DNA of 64,000 bases from Pseudomonas sp. KBW05 (GCF_003852405.1 NZ_QAJM01000016.1:161124-225123), one strand, 5' to 3'. Shown: positions 26,501 to 36,740, counted from the stretch's first letter. The notes: generated from the letters alone by a model not told the origin. A program made the numbers and translations.

Positions 26501-28000
26501 ATGGCAAAAACGTTCGAACTGGAAACGCTGCAGATACGGCTCAATGATGCTGAATTCCACCTGCTGGACCTGCACCAGCGTATCCAGCGCGCATTGCGGG
26601 CGCTGATCCTCGACGGCGTGCTGGCACCCGGTTTGAAGCTGCCGGCGACGCGGGTGCTGGCCACATCACTGGGGCTTGCCCGCGACACGGTGGAAAACGC
26701 CTACGTGCAGTTGCACCGCGATGGTTTCATCGTGCGGCGCGCAGGCTCTGGCAGTTATGTGTGCGATGCCATCGGCACCGAATTGCGCGGAGCCTCACGC
26801 CGACGCATCAAAGCCAAGGAAGCCAAAAGCAGCCAGGTGGCAGACGGTGCCGGCTTGAGCCAGCGCGGGCAGATGATCCTCGACAGCGGTGGCGTGAACG
26901 ATCAACAGGTCATCAAGGCATTTGCCACCGGCCTGCCGGAAACCCGGACGTTTCCGACAGCCGTCTGGGAGCGCCTGCAACGCCAGGTGATGAAGGACCA
27001 TCGCAGCAACGTGCTGTTGCACGGCGACCCGCAGGGGGCTGAGCCGTTGCGCAAAGCCATCGCCACCTATTTGAACCTGGAGCGTGGGGCGAAATGCTCG
27101 CCGGACCAGGTCCTGGTGCTGAGCAGCACGCGCCAGGCGCTGTTCCTTTGCGCACAGCTGCTGGTGGACGTAGGCAAGCCGATCCTGTTGGAAAACCCGG
27201 GGTACTTTGGCGCGAAAAAGGCGTTTGAAACCGCCGAGGCCAGGGTTGTGCCGATCGACGTCGATGAACAGGGCATACGCACCGATCTGTTGCACGCCGA
27301 CCGCAGCGGCGCCCATTGCGTGTATGTGACGCCCTCCCACCAATACCCGACCGGCGCCACGTTGACCCTGGAACGGCGTCTTGAGTTGATCAACTGGGCA
27401 GCGGAAAAGGGCAAGTGGATCATCGAGGATGACTATGACAGCGAGTTTCACTACCAAGGCAACCCCACCGCCTGCGTGCAGGGCCTGGACAAGTACCGGC
27501 GCACGCTCTACATCGGCACCTTCAGCAAGACCCTTTACCCCGGCCTGCGCATGGGCTACATGGTGCTGCCAACCGAACTGGTCAACGCCTTCACCTACGC
27601 CCGCAGCATGATGGACGGCCACACGCCGCAGGTCCTGCAACTGACGCTGGCGCGCTTCATGGAAGACGGGCATTACAACGCCCACGTACGGGCCATGCGC
27701 AAACTCTACGGCGCACGCCAAGCGATCATGTTGGAGGCTATCGGCAAGCATCTGCACGGTGTGGTGACAGCCTGTCGCCCGCCGGGCGGGCTGCAAATCC
27801 CGTGCTTGTTGCACGAGGGTTGGTCGGAAGAAAAAACCATCCGCCAAGCCGCCAGCGCCGGTGTGCAGTTGCCCGGTCTCAGCCGGTTATATGCCGGCGC
27901 TGAAAAAAAGCAGGGCTGGCTGCTGGGCTACTCGTCCTTGAACGCCCATGAAATCGAAACCGCCATGGTGCGCTTGGCCGGTGCGCTGAAAAGACCCTAG
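26501..28000 (+). CDS. MocR/PdxR-type GntR regulator with aminotransferase-like domain
   Basis: The 499-residue protein has an N-terminal GntR winged helix (residues about 20-90: LHQRIQRALRALILDGVLAPGLKLPATRVLATSLGLARDTVENAY) joined by a basic linker to a fold-type I aminotransferase domain. The PLP lysine is in GTFSKTLYPGLRMGY, and the conserved IIEDDYDSEFHYQG is present. Such proteins bind PLP and an amine or amino acid and usually regulate a divergent transport or metabolism gene, here the BenE-like carrier. Length is normal for the family. Confidence 0.92.
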   Translation: MAKTFELETLQIRLNDAEFHLLDLHQRIQRALRALILDGVLAPGLKLPATRVLATSLGLARDTVENAYVQLHRDGFIVRRAGSGSYVCDAIGTELRGASRRRIKAKEAKSSQVADGAGLSQRGQMILDSGGVNDQQVIKAFATGLPETRTFPTAVWERLQRQVMKDHRSNVLLHGDPQGAEPLRKAIATYLNLERGAKCSPDQVLVLSSTRQALFLCAQLLVDVGKPILLENPGYFGAKKAFETAEARVVPIDVDEQGIRTDLLHADRSGAHCVYVTPSHQYPTGATLTLERRLELINWAAEKGKWIIEDDYDSEFHYQGNPTACVQGLDKYRRTLYIGTFSKTLYPGLRMGYMVLPTELVNAFTYARSMMDGHTPQVLQLTLARFMEDGHYNAHVRAMRKLYGARQAIMLEAIGKHLHGVVTACRPPGGLQIPCLLHEGWSEEKTIRQAASAGVQLPGLSRLYAGAEKKQGWLLGYSSLNAHEIETAMVRLAGALKRP

Positions 28001-28005
28001 GCCGA

Positions 28006-28025
28006 CCCGGTTCCGAGGAACCGGG
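28006..28025. terminator. Hairpin between convergent MocR gene and chemoreceptor gene
   Basis: CCCGGTTC-CGAG-GAACCGGG forms a perfect 8-bp stem 6 bp after the MocR stop and 17 bp beyond the chemoreceptor stop. No clear T-run follows. Confidence 0.6.
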
Positions 28026-28041
28026 CGCGCCTTGTTTAGCG

Positions 28042-30018
28042 TCAACGGAAGCGATCGACCTCTTGGCGCAAGCCTGCCGCCAACGTCTCCAACTCCTTGG
28101 CCGTAATCGCCAGGTTCGACACCACTTCACGCTGCTCGCTGTTGGCCAGCGCAATGCTCTGCAAGTTGCTGCTTAGCAACGTCGCCGTGCTGCTCTGCTC
28201 CTGGGTTGCCGTGGTAATCGCGGCAAACTGCTGCCCCGCCGAGCGGCTTTGCTCGTCGATGCGTGCCAGGGCCGAGGCCACGTCGGCGTTGCGCGACAGG
28301 CCTTCCTGCATCAGCACATTGCCGTGTTCCATGGTGGTGATGGCGTTGCCGGTTTCCTGCTGGATACTCTGGATCATCCCGGAGATTTCGTCGGTGGCCT
28401 CGCGGGTGCGCGACGCCAGGTTGCGCACCTCATCGGCGACTACCGCAAACCCACGGCCCTGCTCACCGGCACGTGCGGCTTCGATGGCGGCGTTGAGTGC
28501 CAGCAGGTTGGTCTGGTCGGCGATGGAGGTGATCGTGCCGACGATTCCGCCGATCTCCTGGGAACGCTGGCCGAGGGTGTTGATCACCGTGGCCGTGCTG
28601 TTCAGCGCGGTGGCGATATGTTCCAGGGACGACGAGGCCTCCTGCATCGAGTTGCGACCGATGCGCGTCTGCTGGGCGTTTTCCTGGGCGAGGCGCTCGG
28701 TATTGCCCATGTTGTCGGCAATATTCAGCGAGGTGGCGCTGAACTCTTCCACGGCGCCGGCCATGCTGGTGATCTCGCCAGACTGCTGCTCCATGCCTTC
28801 ATAGGCACCGCCAGACAACCCGGACAACGCCTGCGCCCGGCTGTTGACCTCTTCGGACGCCTTGCGGATATGCGAAACCATGGTCGACAACGCTTCGCCC
28901 ATCTGGTTGAAGCTACGCGCCAGTTGGCCGATTTCGTCATGGCTGGACACGTTCAAGCGCGCGCTTAAATCGCCGGCCCCCAAGGCCTCGGCTTGGCGCA
29001 CCAGGTCGCTCAATGGCTGCAATTTGCTGCGCAACAGCCAGACAGCCGCACCAACCGCCAGCAACATCGCTAGCACGCTGCCGATCACCAGGCGAATCCC
29101 CACGGCCCAGGTGACTGCACGGATCTCAGCCTTCGGCATGCTTGCCACCACCGACCACGGACCGCCCTCGAACGGCACCGCAACGCTGTAGAAGTCTTCG
29201 TTCTTGTCGCTCCAGAACCGCCCGGCACCCGGCTTTTTCGCAAGATCGAGCACTACCGGGATTGCCTGGTCCAACGCCTGCACGCCCGCCGGTGGCACCA
29301 GCCACTTCTTCTGCTCATCGAGCAAGGCCAGGGAGCCGGTCTGGCCGATGCGGAAACGCTTGAGGTTGTCGAACTGGGCGTTCTGCGCGTCGGTGTAGTC
29401 GAAGCCCACAAACAACACGGCAATGACCTTGCCTGCGCTGTCGCGGACCGGTGTGTACTGGGTCATGTAGGAGCGTTCGAACAATACCGCACGACCAACG
29501 TAGTTCTGCCCGGCCAGCAGGCGTTGATAGGCCGGATGCTGGTGATCCAGCGCAGTACCGATGGCGCGGCTGCCATCCTGTTTGGTCAGGGAGGTGCTGA
29601 TGCGGATAAAGTCCTCGCCGTTGCGCACAAATACCGTGGCCACGCCGCCCGAAGTGTCCTTGAACTCATCGACTTCGGCGAAATCGTTGTTCAACAGATC
29701 GCTGCCCAGGTAGAGGCTCGGGGTCTGTACGCCGGCCACGGTGACCGGCTGGTCGGCACGCACGCTCAAACCGGCGCCGAAGCGCTTTTCGAACAGCCCG
29801 CTCAAACGCTGGGTGCTTTCGCGCAAGGTGCTGTGGAAGGTATTGAGTTGGTCGGCGAGCAGGCGCGCTTCGCTGGCCAGGTGCTCCTCGCGGGTGTCGA
29901 GGTTGGCGGAGTCGAGGGAACGCAAGGCAAACACGGTACTGCCGCTGATGACGACAGCCAGAATCACGGCGAGCGCGAGGCCTAGCTGGGAGGCAATCCG
30001 AGCGCGAGGTTGAGACAT
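28042..30018 (-). CDS. Methyl-accepting chemotaxis protein with Cache-type sensor
   Basis: The 658-residue protein has one N-terminal membrane anchor (residues about 11-33), a periplasmic Cache_3/Cache_2-like sensor (about 40-290: [41 protein letters not shown]), a second membrane span (about 300-325), a HAMP domain ([27 protein letters not shown]) and a signalling tip [22 protein letters not shown]-type hairpin. It couples ligand binding to CheA activity. The ligand is not predictable. AGGAG precedes the ATG. It sits alone between two regulator genes, typical of an inserted accessory receptor. Confidence 0.93.
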   Translation of the reverse strand: MSQPRARIASQLGLALAVILAVVISGSTVFALRSLDSANLDTREEHLASEARLLADQLNTFHSTLRESTQRLSGLFEKRFGAGLSVRADQPVTVAGVQTPSLYLGSDLLNNDFAEVDEFKDTSGGVATVFVRNGEDFIRISTSLTKQDGSRAIGTALDHQHPAYQRLLAGQNYVGRAVLFERSYMTQYTPVRDSAGKVIAVLFVGFDYTDAQNAQFDNLKRFRIGQTGSLALLDEQKKWLVPPAGVQALDQAIPVVLDLAKKPGAGRFWSDKNEDFYSVAVPFEGGPWSVVASMPKAEIRAVTWAVGIRLVIGSVLAMLLAVGAAVWLLRSKLQPLSDLVRQAEALGAGDLSARLNVSSHDEIGQLARSFNQMGEALSTMVSHIRKASEEVNSRAQALSGLSGGAYEGMEQQSGEITSMAGAVEEFSATSLNIADNMGNTERLAQENAQQTRIGRNSMQEASSSLEHIATALNSTATVINTLGQRSQEIGGIVGTITSIADQTNLLALNAAIEAARAGEQGRGFAVVADEVRNLASRTREATDEISGMIQSIQQETGNAITTMEHGNVLMQEGLSRNADVASALARIDEQSRSAGQQFAAITTATQEQSSTATLLSSNLQSIALANSEQREVVSNLAITAKELETLAAGLRQEVDRFR

Positions 30019-30198
30019 GACAGCTCCTGGCCGAGGCCAGGATCATCCTGATCTCATAGCGCTGCTCGGCAATTTATCTAGTGGGAAGCGTTGGGGCACG
30101 ATGGTTCCAACACACCTACTTCGGCGTGCGCGGGCAATACTTGAGCGATTCACAGGGTTATCGCGCAAACGATTGCATGAACGGTGCGCGACGCGTCA

Positions 30199-31116
30199 TT
30201 ACAGGCGCTCGACCTGGGGCAGTTCCATGGCCTTGACCTCGCTTTGCAGGAAGTCCGCCAAGCGCCGCAAACGCTCACCGCCGGGGCGGGTTTTCGGCCA
30301 CACCAGGTAGTAACTTTCCCCACTGGCCACGGCGGTGGGCCACGGCAGGCTCAAGCGCCCCTGGGCCACATCTTCGGCCACCATCAATAAATCCCCCATG
30401 GACACGCCGTAGCCCCGCGCGGCGGCGATCATGCCCAGTTCAAGGGTGTCGAACACCTGCCCGCCCTTGAGCGATACCTGCGACGACAAGCCCATGCGCT
30501 CCAGCCAACTGCGCCAGTCGCGGCGGTCCGGCGTAGGATGCAACAGCTCGGCTGTCGCCAGGCGTGCCGCGTCCCACGGCCCGTCGTCCAGCAAGTTCGG
30601 GGCGCCGACCGGAATCAGCAACTCCGGGTACAGGTAGCACGCGTCCCAATCCGCCGGGAAATGCCCGTAGCTCAACAGCACCGCACAGTCGAAGGGCTCC
30701 TGGTTGAAATCCACCTCATCCACGTTCATCCACGCGCTGGTCAACTGCACTTCGTTGCCCGGCTGCAAGGCGCGGAAACGACTGAGCCGCGCCAGTAACC
30801 AGCGCATGGTCAGGGTGGAAGGCGCCTTCATGCGCAGGATGTCATCTTCGGCGTTCAAGGTATGGCAGGCGCGCTCCAGTGCCGCAAACCCCTCGCGCAC
30901 GCCAGGCAACAACAGGCGTGCGGCTTCAGTGAGCTGCAAGGTGCGGCCGCTGCGCTGGAACAGCCGGCAGGCGAAGTGATCCTCAAGGGTGCGGATATGC
31001 CGGCTCACCGCACTTTGCGTAATCGACAGTTCTTCCGCCGCGCGGGTGAAGGAGTTGTGCCGGGACGCGGCTTCAAAGGCCCGCAAGGCGTAAAGAGGAG
31101 GAAGACGACGAGACAT
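30199..31116 (-). CDS. LysR-type transcriptional regulator (GcvA-like)
   Basis: The 305-residue protein has the LysR helix-turn-helix at residues about 6-65 (PLYALRAFEAASRHNSFTRAAEEL SITQSAVSRHIRTLE) and an effector domain of the GcvA/AmpR type (SLPWPTAVASGESYYLVWP near the end). It starts at 31116 behind GGAG; an extension upstream is not conserved. It is divergent from a MATE pump gene with a dyad carrying the LysR T-N11-A pattern in the gap, so it probably controls that pump. Confidence 0.92.
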   Translation of the reverse strand: MSRRLPPLYALRAFEAASRHNSFTRAAEELSITQSAVSRHIRTLEDHFACRLFQRSGRTLQLTEAARLLLPGVREGFAALERACHTLNAEDDILRMKAPSTLTMRWLLARLSRFRALQPGNEVQLTSAWMNVDEVDFNQEPFDCAVLLSYGHFPADWDACYLYPELLIPVGAPNLLDDGPWDAARLATAELLHPTPDRRDWRSWLERMGLSSQVSLKGGQVFDTLELGMIAAARGYGVSMGDLLMVAEDVAQGRLSLPWPTAVASGESYYLVWPKTRPGGERLRRLADFLQSEVKAMELPQVERL

Positions 31117-31166
31117 TGGGAAATCTCCGACAGCAGGATAGCGAAACCCTACCAGAATCAATCAAG

Positions 31167-31183
31167 CATGAGTTTTAATCATG
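31167..31183. promoter_or_regulatory. Dyad CATGA-N7-TCATG with LysR T-N11-A spacing
   Basis: The inverted repeat lies in the 152-bp gap between the LysR and MATE genes. T31169 and A31181 are spaced by 11 nt within the dyad, as LysR boxes require. It is an inferred operator. Confidence 0.45.
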
Positions 31184-31268
31184 TGAATCATCGCTTTTTT
31201 CCCTTTGTGCAATCGGCCGAGAGCGCCGAGAATCAACCCTTCCACAACCCTCTGACTCTTTGAGCGTG

Positions 31269-32672
31269 ATGATCATGCAGCATCCAGCACGTACCGAACT
31301 CTGGGCCATTCTGCGGCTGTCGGGGCCGTTGATTGCCTCACAGTTGGCGCACATGCTGATGGTGCTGACCGACACCCTGATGATGGCCCGCCTGAGCCCC
31401 GAAGCCCTGGCCGGCGGCGGCCTGGGGGCGGCCAGCTATTCGTTCGTGGCGATTTTCTGCATCGGCGTGATTGCCGCCGTGGGCACCCTGGTGGCGATCC
31501 GTCACGGCGCGGGCGATATCGAAGGCGCCACCCGCCTGACCCAGGCCGGGTTGTGGCTCGCCGTGCTGATGGCCCTGGCGGCGGCGTTGCTGCTGTGGAA
31601 CCTCAAGCCGGTGCTGCTGATGTTTGGCCAGACCGAAACCAACGTGCAGGCGGCGGGGCAATTCCTCACGATCCTGCCCTTCGCCCTGCCCGGCTACCTG
31701 AGTTTCATGGCCTTGCGCGGCTTCACCAGCGCCATCGGCAAAGCCACGCCGGTGATGGTTATCAGCCTGTGTGGCACGGTCATCAACTACCTGCTCAACC
31801 ATGCCTTGATCGAGGGCATGTTTGGCCTGCCGAAACTGGGCTTGATGGGCATCGGCCTGGTCACGGCCATTGTCGCCAACGGCATGGCCCTGGCGCTGAT
31901 GTGGTACATCCGCAGCAACCGTGCCTATGCCGCTTACCCGCTGGGCACGGGCCTGCTGCGCCTCAATACCACCTACCTGCGCGAGCTGTGGCGCCTGGGC
32001 CTGCCGATTGGCGGCACCTATGCGGTAGAGGTCGGTTTGTTCGCCTTCGCGGCGCTGTGCATGGGCACCATGGGCAGCACACAGTTGGCGGCGCATCAGA
32101 TCGCCCTGCAGATTGTCTCGGTGGCGTTCATGGTGCCGGCGGGGATGTCCTACGCGGTGACCATGCGCATCGGCCAGCACTACGGCGCCGGGCAGTTGCT
32201 GCAAGCACGCCTGGCTGGCCGGGTCGGCATCGGTTTTGGGGCGACGGTAATGCTTGGGTTTGCCGCCGTGTTCTGGTTGTTGTCCGACCCGCTGATCGGG
32301 CTGTTCCTTGACCACAATGACCCGGCGTTCCACGACGTGATCGTGCTGGCCGTCAGCCTGTTGGCCGTGGCGGCGTGGTTTGAGTTGTTCGACGGTGTGC
32401 AGACCATCGCCATGGGCTGTATCCGTGGGCTGAAGGACGCCAAGACCACGTTCCTGGTGGGCCTGGGTTGCTACTGGCTGATCGGTGCGCCAGCGGCGTG
32501 GCTGATGGCGTTCACCCTTGGCTGGGGGCCGACCGGGGTGTGGTGGGGCCTGGCGCTGGGGCTGGCGTGTGCGGCGCTGGGGCTGACGTGGGCGTTTGAG
32601 GCGAAGATGAAGCGGATGATTCGGCGGGAGCCGCAGGTTCATCCGCAATTCCAGGCTGCGCTTCCGGACTAG
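31269..32672 (+). CDS. MATE family multidrug efflux pump (NorM/PmpM-like)
   Basis: The about 467-residue protein has 12 predicted membrane spans in two similar halves and MATE signatures (LSGPLIASQLAHMLMVLTDTLMMARL; ATPVMVISLCGTVINYLLNHALI; PIGGTYAVEVGLFAFAALCMGTMGSTQLAAHQIALQ). It exports cationic drugs by sodium or proton antiport. The start is uncertain among TTG 31260, GTG 31266, ATG 31269 and ATG 31275, since the leader has only a weak GAG site. A MATE gene also precedes proE-rep in PAO1 (PA5294), supporting synteny. Confidence 0.9.
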   Translation: MIMQHPARTELWAILRLSGPLIASQLAHMLMVLTDTLMMARLSPEALAGGGLGAASYSFVAIFCIGVIAAVGTLVAIRHGAGDIEGATRLTQAGLWLAVLMALAAALLLWNLKPVLLMFGQTETNVQAAGQFLTILPFALPGYLSFMALRGFTSAIGKATPVMVISLCGTVINYLLNHALIEGMFGLPKLGLMGIGLVTAIVANGMALALMWYIRSNRAYAAYPLGTGLLRLNTTYLRELWRLGLPIGGTYAVEVGLFAFAALCMGTMGSTQLAAHQIALQIVSVAFMVPAGMSYAVTMRIGQHYGAGQLLQARLAGRVGIGFGATVMLGFAAVFWLLSDPLIGLFLDHNDPAFHDVIVLAVSLLAVAAWFELFDGVQTIAMGCIRGLKDAKTTFLVGLGCYWLIGAPAAWLMAFTLGWGPTGVWWGLALGLACAALGLTWAFEAKMKRMIRREPQVHPQFQAALPD

Positions 32673-32689
32673 AAAATGTACGCGGTCAA

Positions 32690-32792
32690 TGTGGGAGCTG
32701 GCTTGCCTGCGATGCTGACAACTCGGTCGTCCAGCAAAACCGAGGTGATTCAATCGCAGGCAAGCCAGCTCCCACACAAGCCAGCTGCCACA
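32690..32792. repeat. REP pair, second family, with an extra partial copy
   Basis: Inverted TGTGGGAGCTGGCTTGCCTG units flank a centre containing CGGTCGTCCAGC. After the right arm a third short unit CAAGCCAGCTGCCACA (one mismatch) repeats directly. It lies between convergent MATE and proE-like genes. Confidence 0.9.
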
Positions 32793-32810
32793 GTTAACCG
32801 GGTTTGCAAT

Positions 32811-34475
32811 TCAGCCAAGCAGTGCTTCCCGGCCCTTGCCAAAGGTGAGGTATTCCACCAACTCCGGCAACGGCAACGGCTTGCTGATCAAATACCCCTG
32901 GGCCTGGTCACACCCAAACAACCGCAACAACGCCAGTTGCTCAGGGGTTTCCACACCCTCGGCCACCACTTCCAGGTTGAGGTTGTGGGCCAGGTTGATC
33001 ATCGCGTGCACCAGCTTGCGGTTCTCTTCGCGCTCTTCCATGCCGCCGACAAAGCTCTTGTCGATCTTCAACAAGGCAATCGGCAGGCTGTTCAGGTGCA
33101 CGAACGATGAGAAACCGGTACCGAAGTCATCCAGGGAAAAGCGCACGCCGAGGCGGCCGAGGGCGTCCATGGTCTGCTTGACCAGATCGCTGCGGCGCAT
33201 CACCGCGGTTTCGGTCAGTTCGAATTCCAGCCATTGCGCTTCCACGCCACGTTCGGCAATCAACCGGCTGAGGGTGGAAAGCAATTGGCTGTCCTGGAAC
33301 TGGCGGAACGACAGGTTGACCGCCATGTGCAGCGGCGGCAGGCCGCGTTCGCGCAGGTCCTGCATGTCGCGCAGGGCGCGGGAAATCACCCAGTAGCCCA
33401 ACGGTACGATCAGGCCGCTTTGCTCGGCCAGGGGCACGAATTCGCTGGGCGGCAACAGGCCACGTTCGCCGTGACGCCAGCGCACCAGGGCTTCCAGGCC
33501 GACGATATGCCCGTCGTCCAGGTCCAGGCGCGGCTGGTAGTGCAACTCCAGTTCGTCACGGCGCAAGGCCCGGCGCAGTTCACTTTCCAGGTCGGCCAGG
33601 CTGCGCGCATTGCGGTTGATGCGTTCGTTGAAGATATGAAAGGTGCAGCCTTGGGTGCTTTTGGCTTGCTGCATGGCGATATGCGCGTGCCACATCAGCG
33701 GGTCGGCCCCGGCGCTGGCACGGGCATGCGCCACGCCCAGGCTGCAACCGATCAACAGGCTTTCGCCATCGACCCAATAGGGTTCGGCCATGACTTCGGT
33801 GATGCGCTCGGCCATCCACTCGGCGCGCTGGGGCGCACGGCGGGTGTCGATCAGCAAGGCGAATTCATCGCTACCCAGGCGCGCCAGTTGGTCGCCGGCC
33901 TCCAGTTGGCTCTTGAGCCGCGAGACCACTTGCAGGATCAACCGGTCGCCGGCCTGGTGGCCGAGGGCGTCGTTGGCATGGCGGAAGTTGTCGAGGTCCA
34001 GGTGACCGAGGGCCAGGCCGCGGCCTTCGTTCTCGGCCAGCCGCGCCGCCAGCAGGGTCTGGAAACCCTGGCGGTTGGCGATGCCGGTGAGCGGGTCCTG
34101 TTCGGCCAGGCGCTGCAGGGTGGTCTCCAGCACGCCGCGTTCGCGAACGTGGCGCAGACAGCGGCGCAGGGTGTCGGCGTCCAAGGCGGTCTGCACCAGC
34201 CAGTCGCTGACCCCCAGCGGTGAAACCAGCGGTTCCTGCTCCAGCAGCAATACGCAGGGCAAGCTGCATCGGCCGGGGCCAGGTTGCAGGCCTGGCGTGG
34301 TCAATAGCACGGCACCGTGGTCGTCATCGAACAGACGACTTACGGAATCCCAATTTGGCGCGCTGATCAGCACAGCCCCATCGCCCATCGGCGCCAGGCA
34401 CTCGCGCAACAACGCTGCCCACGCGGGCTCATCGGCCAGCAGCAGCAAACGCAAGGGTTCGACAGGCGTAGACAA
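32811..34475 (-). CDS. GGDEF-EAL c-di-GMP phosphodiesterase, ProE-like, with degenerate receiver
   Basis: The 554-residue protein has an N-terminal receiver-like region (residues 1-110) lacking the usual phosphoacceptor pattern, then a GGDEF domain (about 125-290) with the motif changed to GSDEF in ARLGSDEFALLI, and an EAL domain (about 300-550). The EAL domain keeps its catalytic residues: EAL in VGLEALVRW, ELTETAVM, LDDFGTGFSS, LKIDKSFV, EGVETPEQ and QGYLISKPL. It therefore probably degrades c-di-GMP. The neighbours MATE and rep match PAO1 PA5294-PA5296, where PA5295 is ProE, a regulator of exopolysaccharide and biofilm. Confidence 0.9.
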   Translation of the reverse strand: MSTPVEPLRLLLLADEPAWAALLRECLAPMGDGAVLISAPNWDSVSRLFDDDHGAVLLTTPGLQPGPGRCSLPCVLLLEQEPLVSPLGVSDWLVQTALDADTLRRCLRHVRERGVLETTLQRLAEQDPLTGIANRQGFQTLLAARLAENEGRGLALGHLDLDNFRHANDALGHQAGDRLILQVVSRLKSQLEAGDQLARLGSDEFALLIDTRRAPQRAEWMAERITEVMAEPYWVDGESLLIGCSLGVAHARASAGADPLMWHAHIAMQQAKSTQGCTFHIFNERINRNARSLADLESELRRALRRDELELHYQPRLDLDDGHIVGLEALVRWRHGERGLLPPSEFVPLAEQSGLIVPLGYWVISRALRDMQDLRERGLPPLHMAVNLSFRQFQDSQLLSTLSRLIAERGVEAQWLEFELTETAVMRRSDLVKQTMDALGRLGVRFSLDDFGTGFSSFVHLNSLPIALLKIDKSFVGGMEEREENRKLVHAMINLAHNLNLEVVAEGVETPEQLALLRLFGCDQAQGYLISKPLPLPELVEYLTFGKGREALLG

Positions 34476-34730
34476 GCTAGCTCCCTAGACTCTGCAAGAA
34501 TTCGTTGGCGGCGGGCATTATGACGTGCGGCCTGATAATCACCAATGATAGGGGTTATCAAACACGCAGGTTGTAAACATTAGTCTCAATTGCCCTGACA
34601 TCCTGCGGCAAAGTATCAAAACCGGCAAATTTAGATCGAGTGGTACGTCACACTGTCGTTCTGACAGAGCAGAATCCTGCCAGCCTGTTAAAATGCCCGC
34701 CCTTTTGAATAACGACTCCTGAAATTCTGT

Positions 34731-36740
34731 ATGTCCCGACTCAATCCCCGGCAGCAAGAAGCCGTGAACTACGTCGGCGGCCCTCTATTGGTGCTCGCCG
34801 GTGCTGGCTCCGGCAAGACCAGCGTGATCACCCGCAAGATTGCGCACTTGATCCAGAACTGCGGCATCCGCGCCCAGTACATTGTCGCCATGACCTTTAC
34901 CAACAAGGCGGCACGGGAAATGAAAGAGCGCGTCGGCACCCTGCTCAAGGGTGGCGAAGGCCGTGGCCTCACCGTGTGTACCTTCCACAACCTGGGCCTC
35001 AACATCATCCGCAAGGAACACGTGCGGCTGGGCTACAAGCCAGGCTTCTCGATCTTTGACGAGACCGATGTGAAGTCGCTGATGACCGACATCATGCAGA
35101 AGGAATACGCAGGCGACGACGGCGTGGACGAGATCAAGAACATGATCGGCGCCTGGAAAAACGACCTGATCCTGCCGCCCCAGGCCCTGGAAAACGCACG
35201 CAATCCCAAGGAACAGACCGCCGCCATCGTCTACACCCACTATCAGCGCACGCTCAAGGCGTTCAACGCGGTGGACTTCGACGACCTGATCCTGCTGCCC
35301 GTGAAGCTGTTCGAAGAGCACGCCGACATTCTGGAGAAGTGGCAGAACAAGGTGCGCTACCTGCTGGTGGACGAATACCAGGACACCAACGCCAGCCAGT
35401 ACCTGCTGGTGAAAATGCTCATCGGCAAACGCAACCAGTTCACCGTGGTGGGCGACGACGACCAGTCGATCTACGCCTGGCGCGGTGCGCGCCCGGAAAA
35501 CCTGATGTTGCTCAAGGACGACTACCCGTCCCTGAAAGTGGTGATGCTGGAGCAGAACTACCGCTCCACCAGCCGCATCCTGCGCTGCGCCAACGTGCTG
35601 ATCTCGAACAACCCCCACGAGTTTGAAAAACAACTGTGGAGTGAGATGGGCCACGGCGACGAGATCCGTGTGATCCGCTGCCGTAACGAAGATGCCGAAG
35701 CCGAACGCGTGGCCGTCGAGTTGTTGACCTTGCACCTGCGTACCGACCGGCCCTACAGCGACTTTGCGATCCTGTATCGCGGGAATTACCAGGCCAAGTT
35801 GATCGAGCTGAAGCTGCAGCATCACCAGATTCCGTATCGCCTGTCGGGCGGCAATAGCTTTTTCGGACGCCAGGAAGTGAAAGACCTGATGGCCTACTTC
35901 CGGTTGATCGTGAACCCGGACGACGACAACGCCTTCCTGCGCGTGATCAACGTACCGCGCCGCGAAATCGGTTCCACCACCCTGGAAAAGCTCGGCAACT
36001 ATGCGACCGAGCGCAAGATCTCGATGTACGCCGCCACCGACGAAATCGGCCTCGGCGAACACCTGGACACCCGTTTCACCGACCGCCTGTCGCGCTTCAA
36101 GCGCTTCATGGACAAGGTCCGCGAGCAGTGCGCCGGCGAAGACCCGATCAGCGCCCTGCGCAGCATGGTCATGGACATCGACTATGAAAACTGGCTGCGC
36201 ACCAACAGTTCCAGCGACAAGGCCGCGGATTACCGCATGGGCAACGTCTGGTTCCTGATCGAAGCGCTGAAGAACACCCTGGAAAAAGACGAAGACGGCG
36301 AGATGACCGTCGAAGACGCCATCGGCAAGCTGGTGCTGCGCGACATGCTGGAGCGCCAGCAGGAAGAGGAAGACGGCGCCGAAGGTGTGCAGATGATGAC
36401 CTTGCATGCCTCCAAGGGCCTGGAATTTCCCTACGTGTTCATCATGGGCATGGAAGAGGAAATCCTCCCACACCGCTCCAGTATCGAAGCTGACACCATC
36501 GAAGAAGAACGCCGACTGGCCTACGTGGGCATCACCCGCGCCCGCCAGACCCTGGCCTTCACATTTGCCGCCAAGCGCAAGCAATACGGCGAGATCATCG
36601 ATTGTGCCCCCAGCCGGTTCCTCGACGAACTGCCGCCGGACGACCTGGCCTGGGAAGGCAATGACGACACCCCGACCGAGGTGAAAGCCGTTCGCGGCAA
36701 CACCGCCTTGGCGGACATACGCGCGATGTTAAAGCGCTAG
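34731..36740 (+). CDS. rep: Rep, ATP-dependent 3'-5' DNA helicase
   Basis: The 669-residue protein is a superfamily 1A helicase. Walker A is GAGSGKTS at residues 24-31; Walker B is LLVDEYQDTN; further motifs are VVGDDDQSIYAWRGA, EQNYRS, TLHASKGLEFPYVF and YVGITRAR. Rep clears proteins ahead of replication forks and restarts them, and it is distinct from UvrD by sequence around motif Ia. Length is as expected. No strong ribosome site is seen upstream of the ATG. xpt follows after 57 bp on the same strand; in PAO1 poxB lies between them and is absent here. Confidence 0.96.
   Translation: MSRLNPRQQEAVNYVGGPLLVLAGAGSGKTSVITRKIAHLIQNCGIRAQYIVAMTFTNKAAREMKERVGTLLKGGEGRGLTVCTFHNLGLNIIRKEHVRLGYKPGFSIFDETDVKSLMTDIMQKEYAGDDGVDEIKNMIGAWKNDLILPPQALENARNPKEQTAAIVYTHYQRTLKAFNAVDFDDLILLPVKLFEEHADILEKWQNKVRYLLVDEYQDTNASQYLLVKMLIGKRNQFTVVGDDDQSIYAWRGARPENLMLLKDDYPSLKVVMLEQNYRSTSRILRCANVLISNNPHEFEKQLWSEMGHGDEIRVIRCRNEDAEAERVAVELLTLHLRTDRPYSDFAILYRGNYQAKLIELKLQHHQIPYRLSGGNSFFGRQEVKDLMAYFRLIVNPDDDNAFLRVINVPRREIGSTTLEKLGNYATERKISMYAATDEIGLGEHLDTRFTDRLSRFKRFMDKVREQCAGEDPISALRSMVMDIDYENWLRTNSSSDKAADYRMGNVWFLIEALKNTLEKDEDGEMTVEDAIGKLVLRDMLERQQEEEDGAEGVQMMTLHASKGLEFPYVFIMGMEEEILPHRSSIEADTIEEERRLAYVGITRARQTLAFTFAAKRKQYGEIIDCAPSRFLDELPPDDLAWEGNDDTPTEVKAVRGNTALADIRAMLKR

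Noticed and set aside
31338-32777. Minus-strand frame across the MATE gene, full of His, Gln and Arg
   Set aside because: Mirror image of a hydrophobic transporter gene; composition alone explains it.
34785-36584. 599-codon minus-strand frame within rep
   Set aside because: Antisense shadow of a helicase gene with all motifs intact; no start signal or homologous domain.
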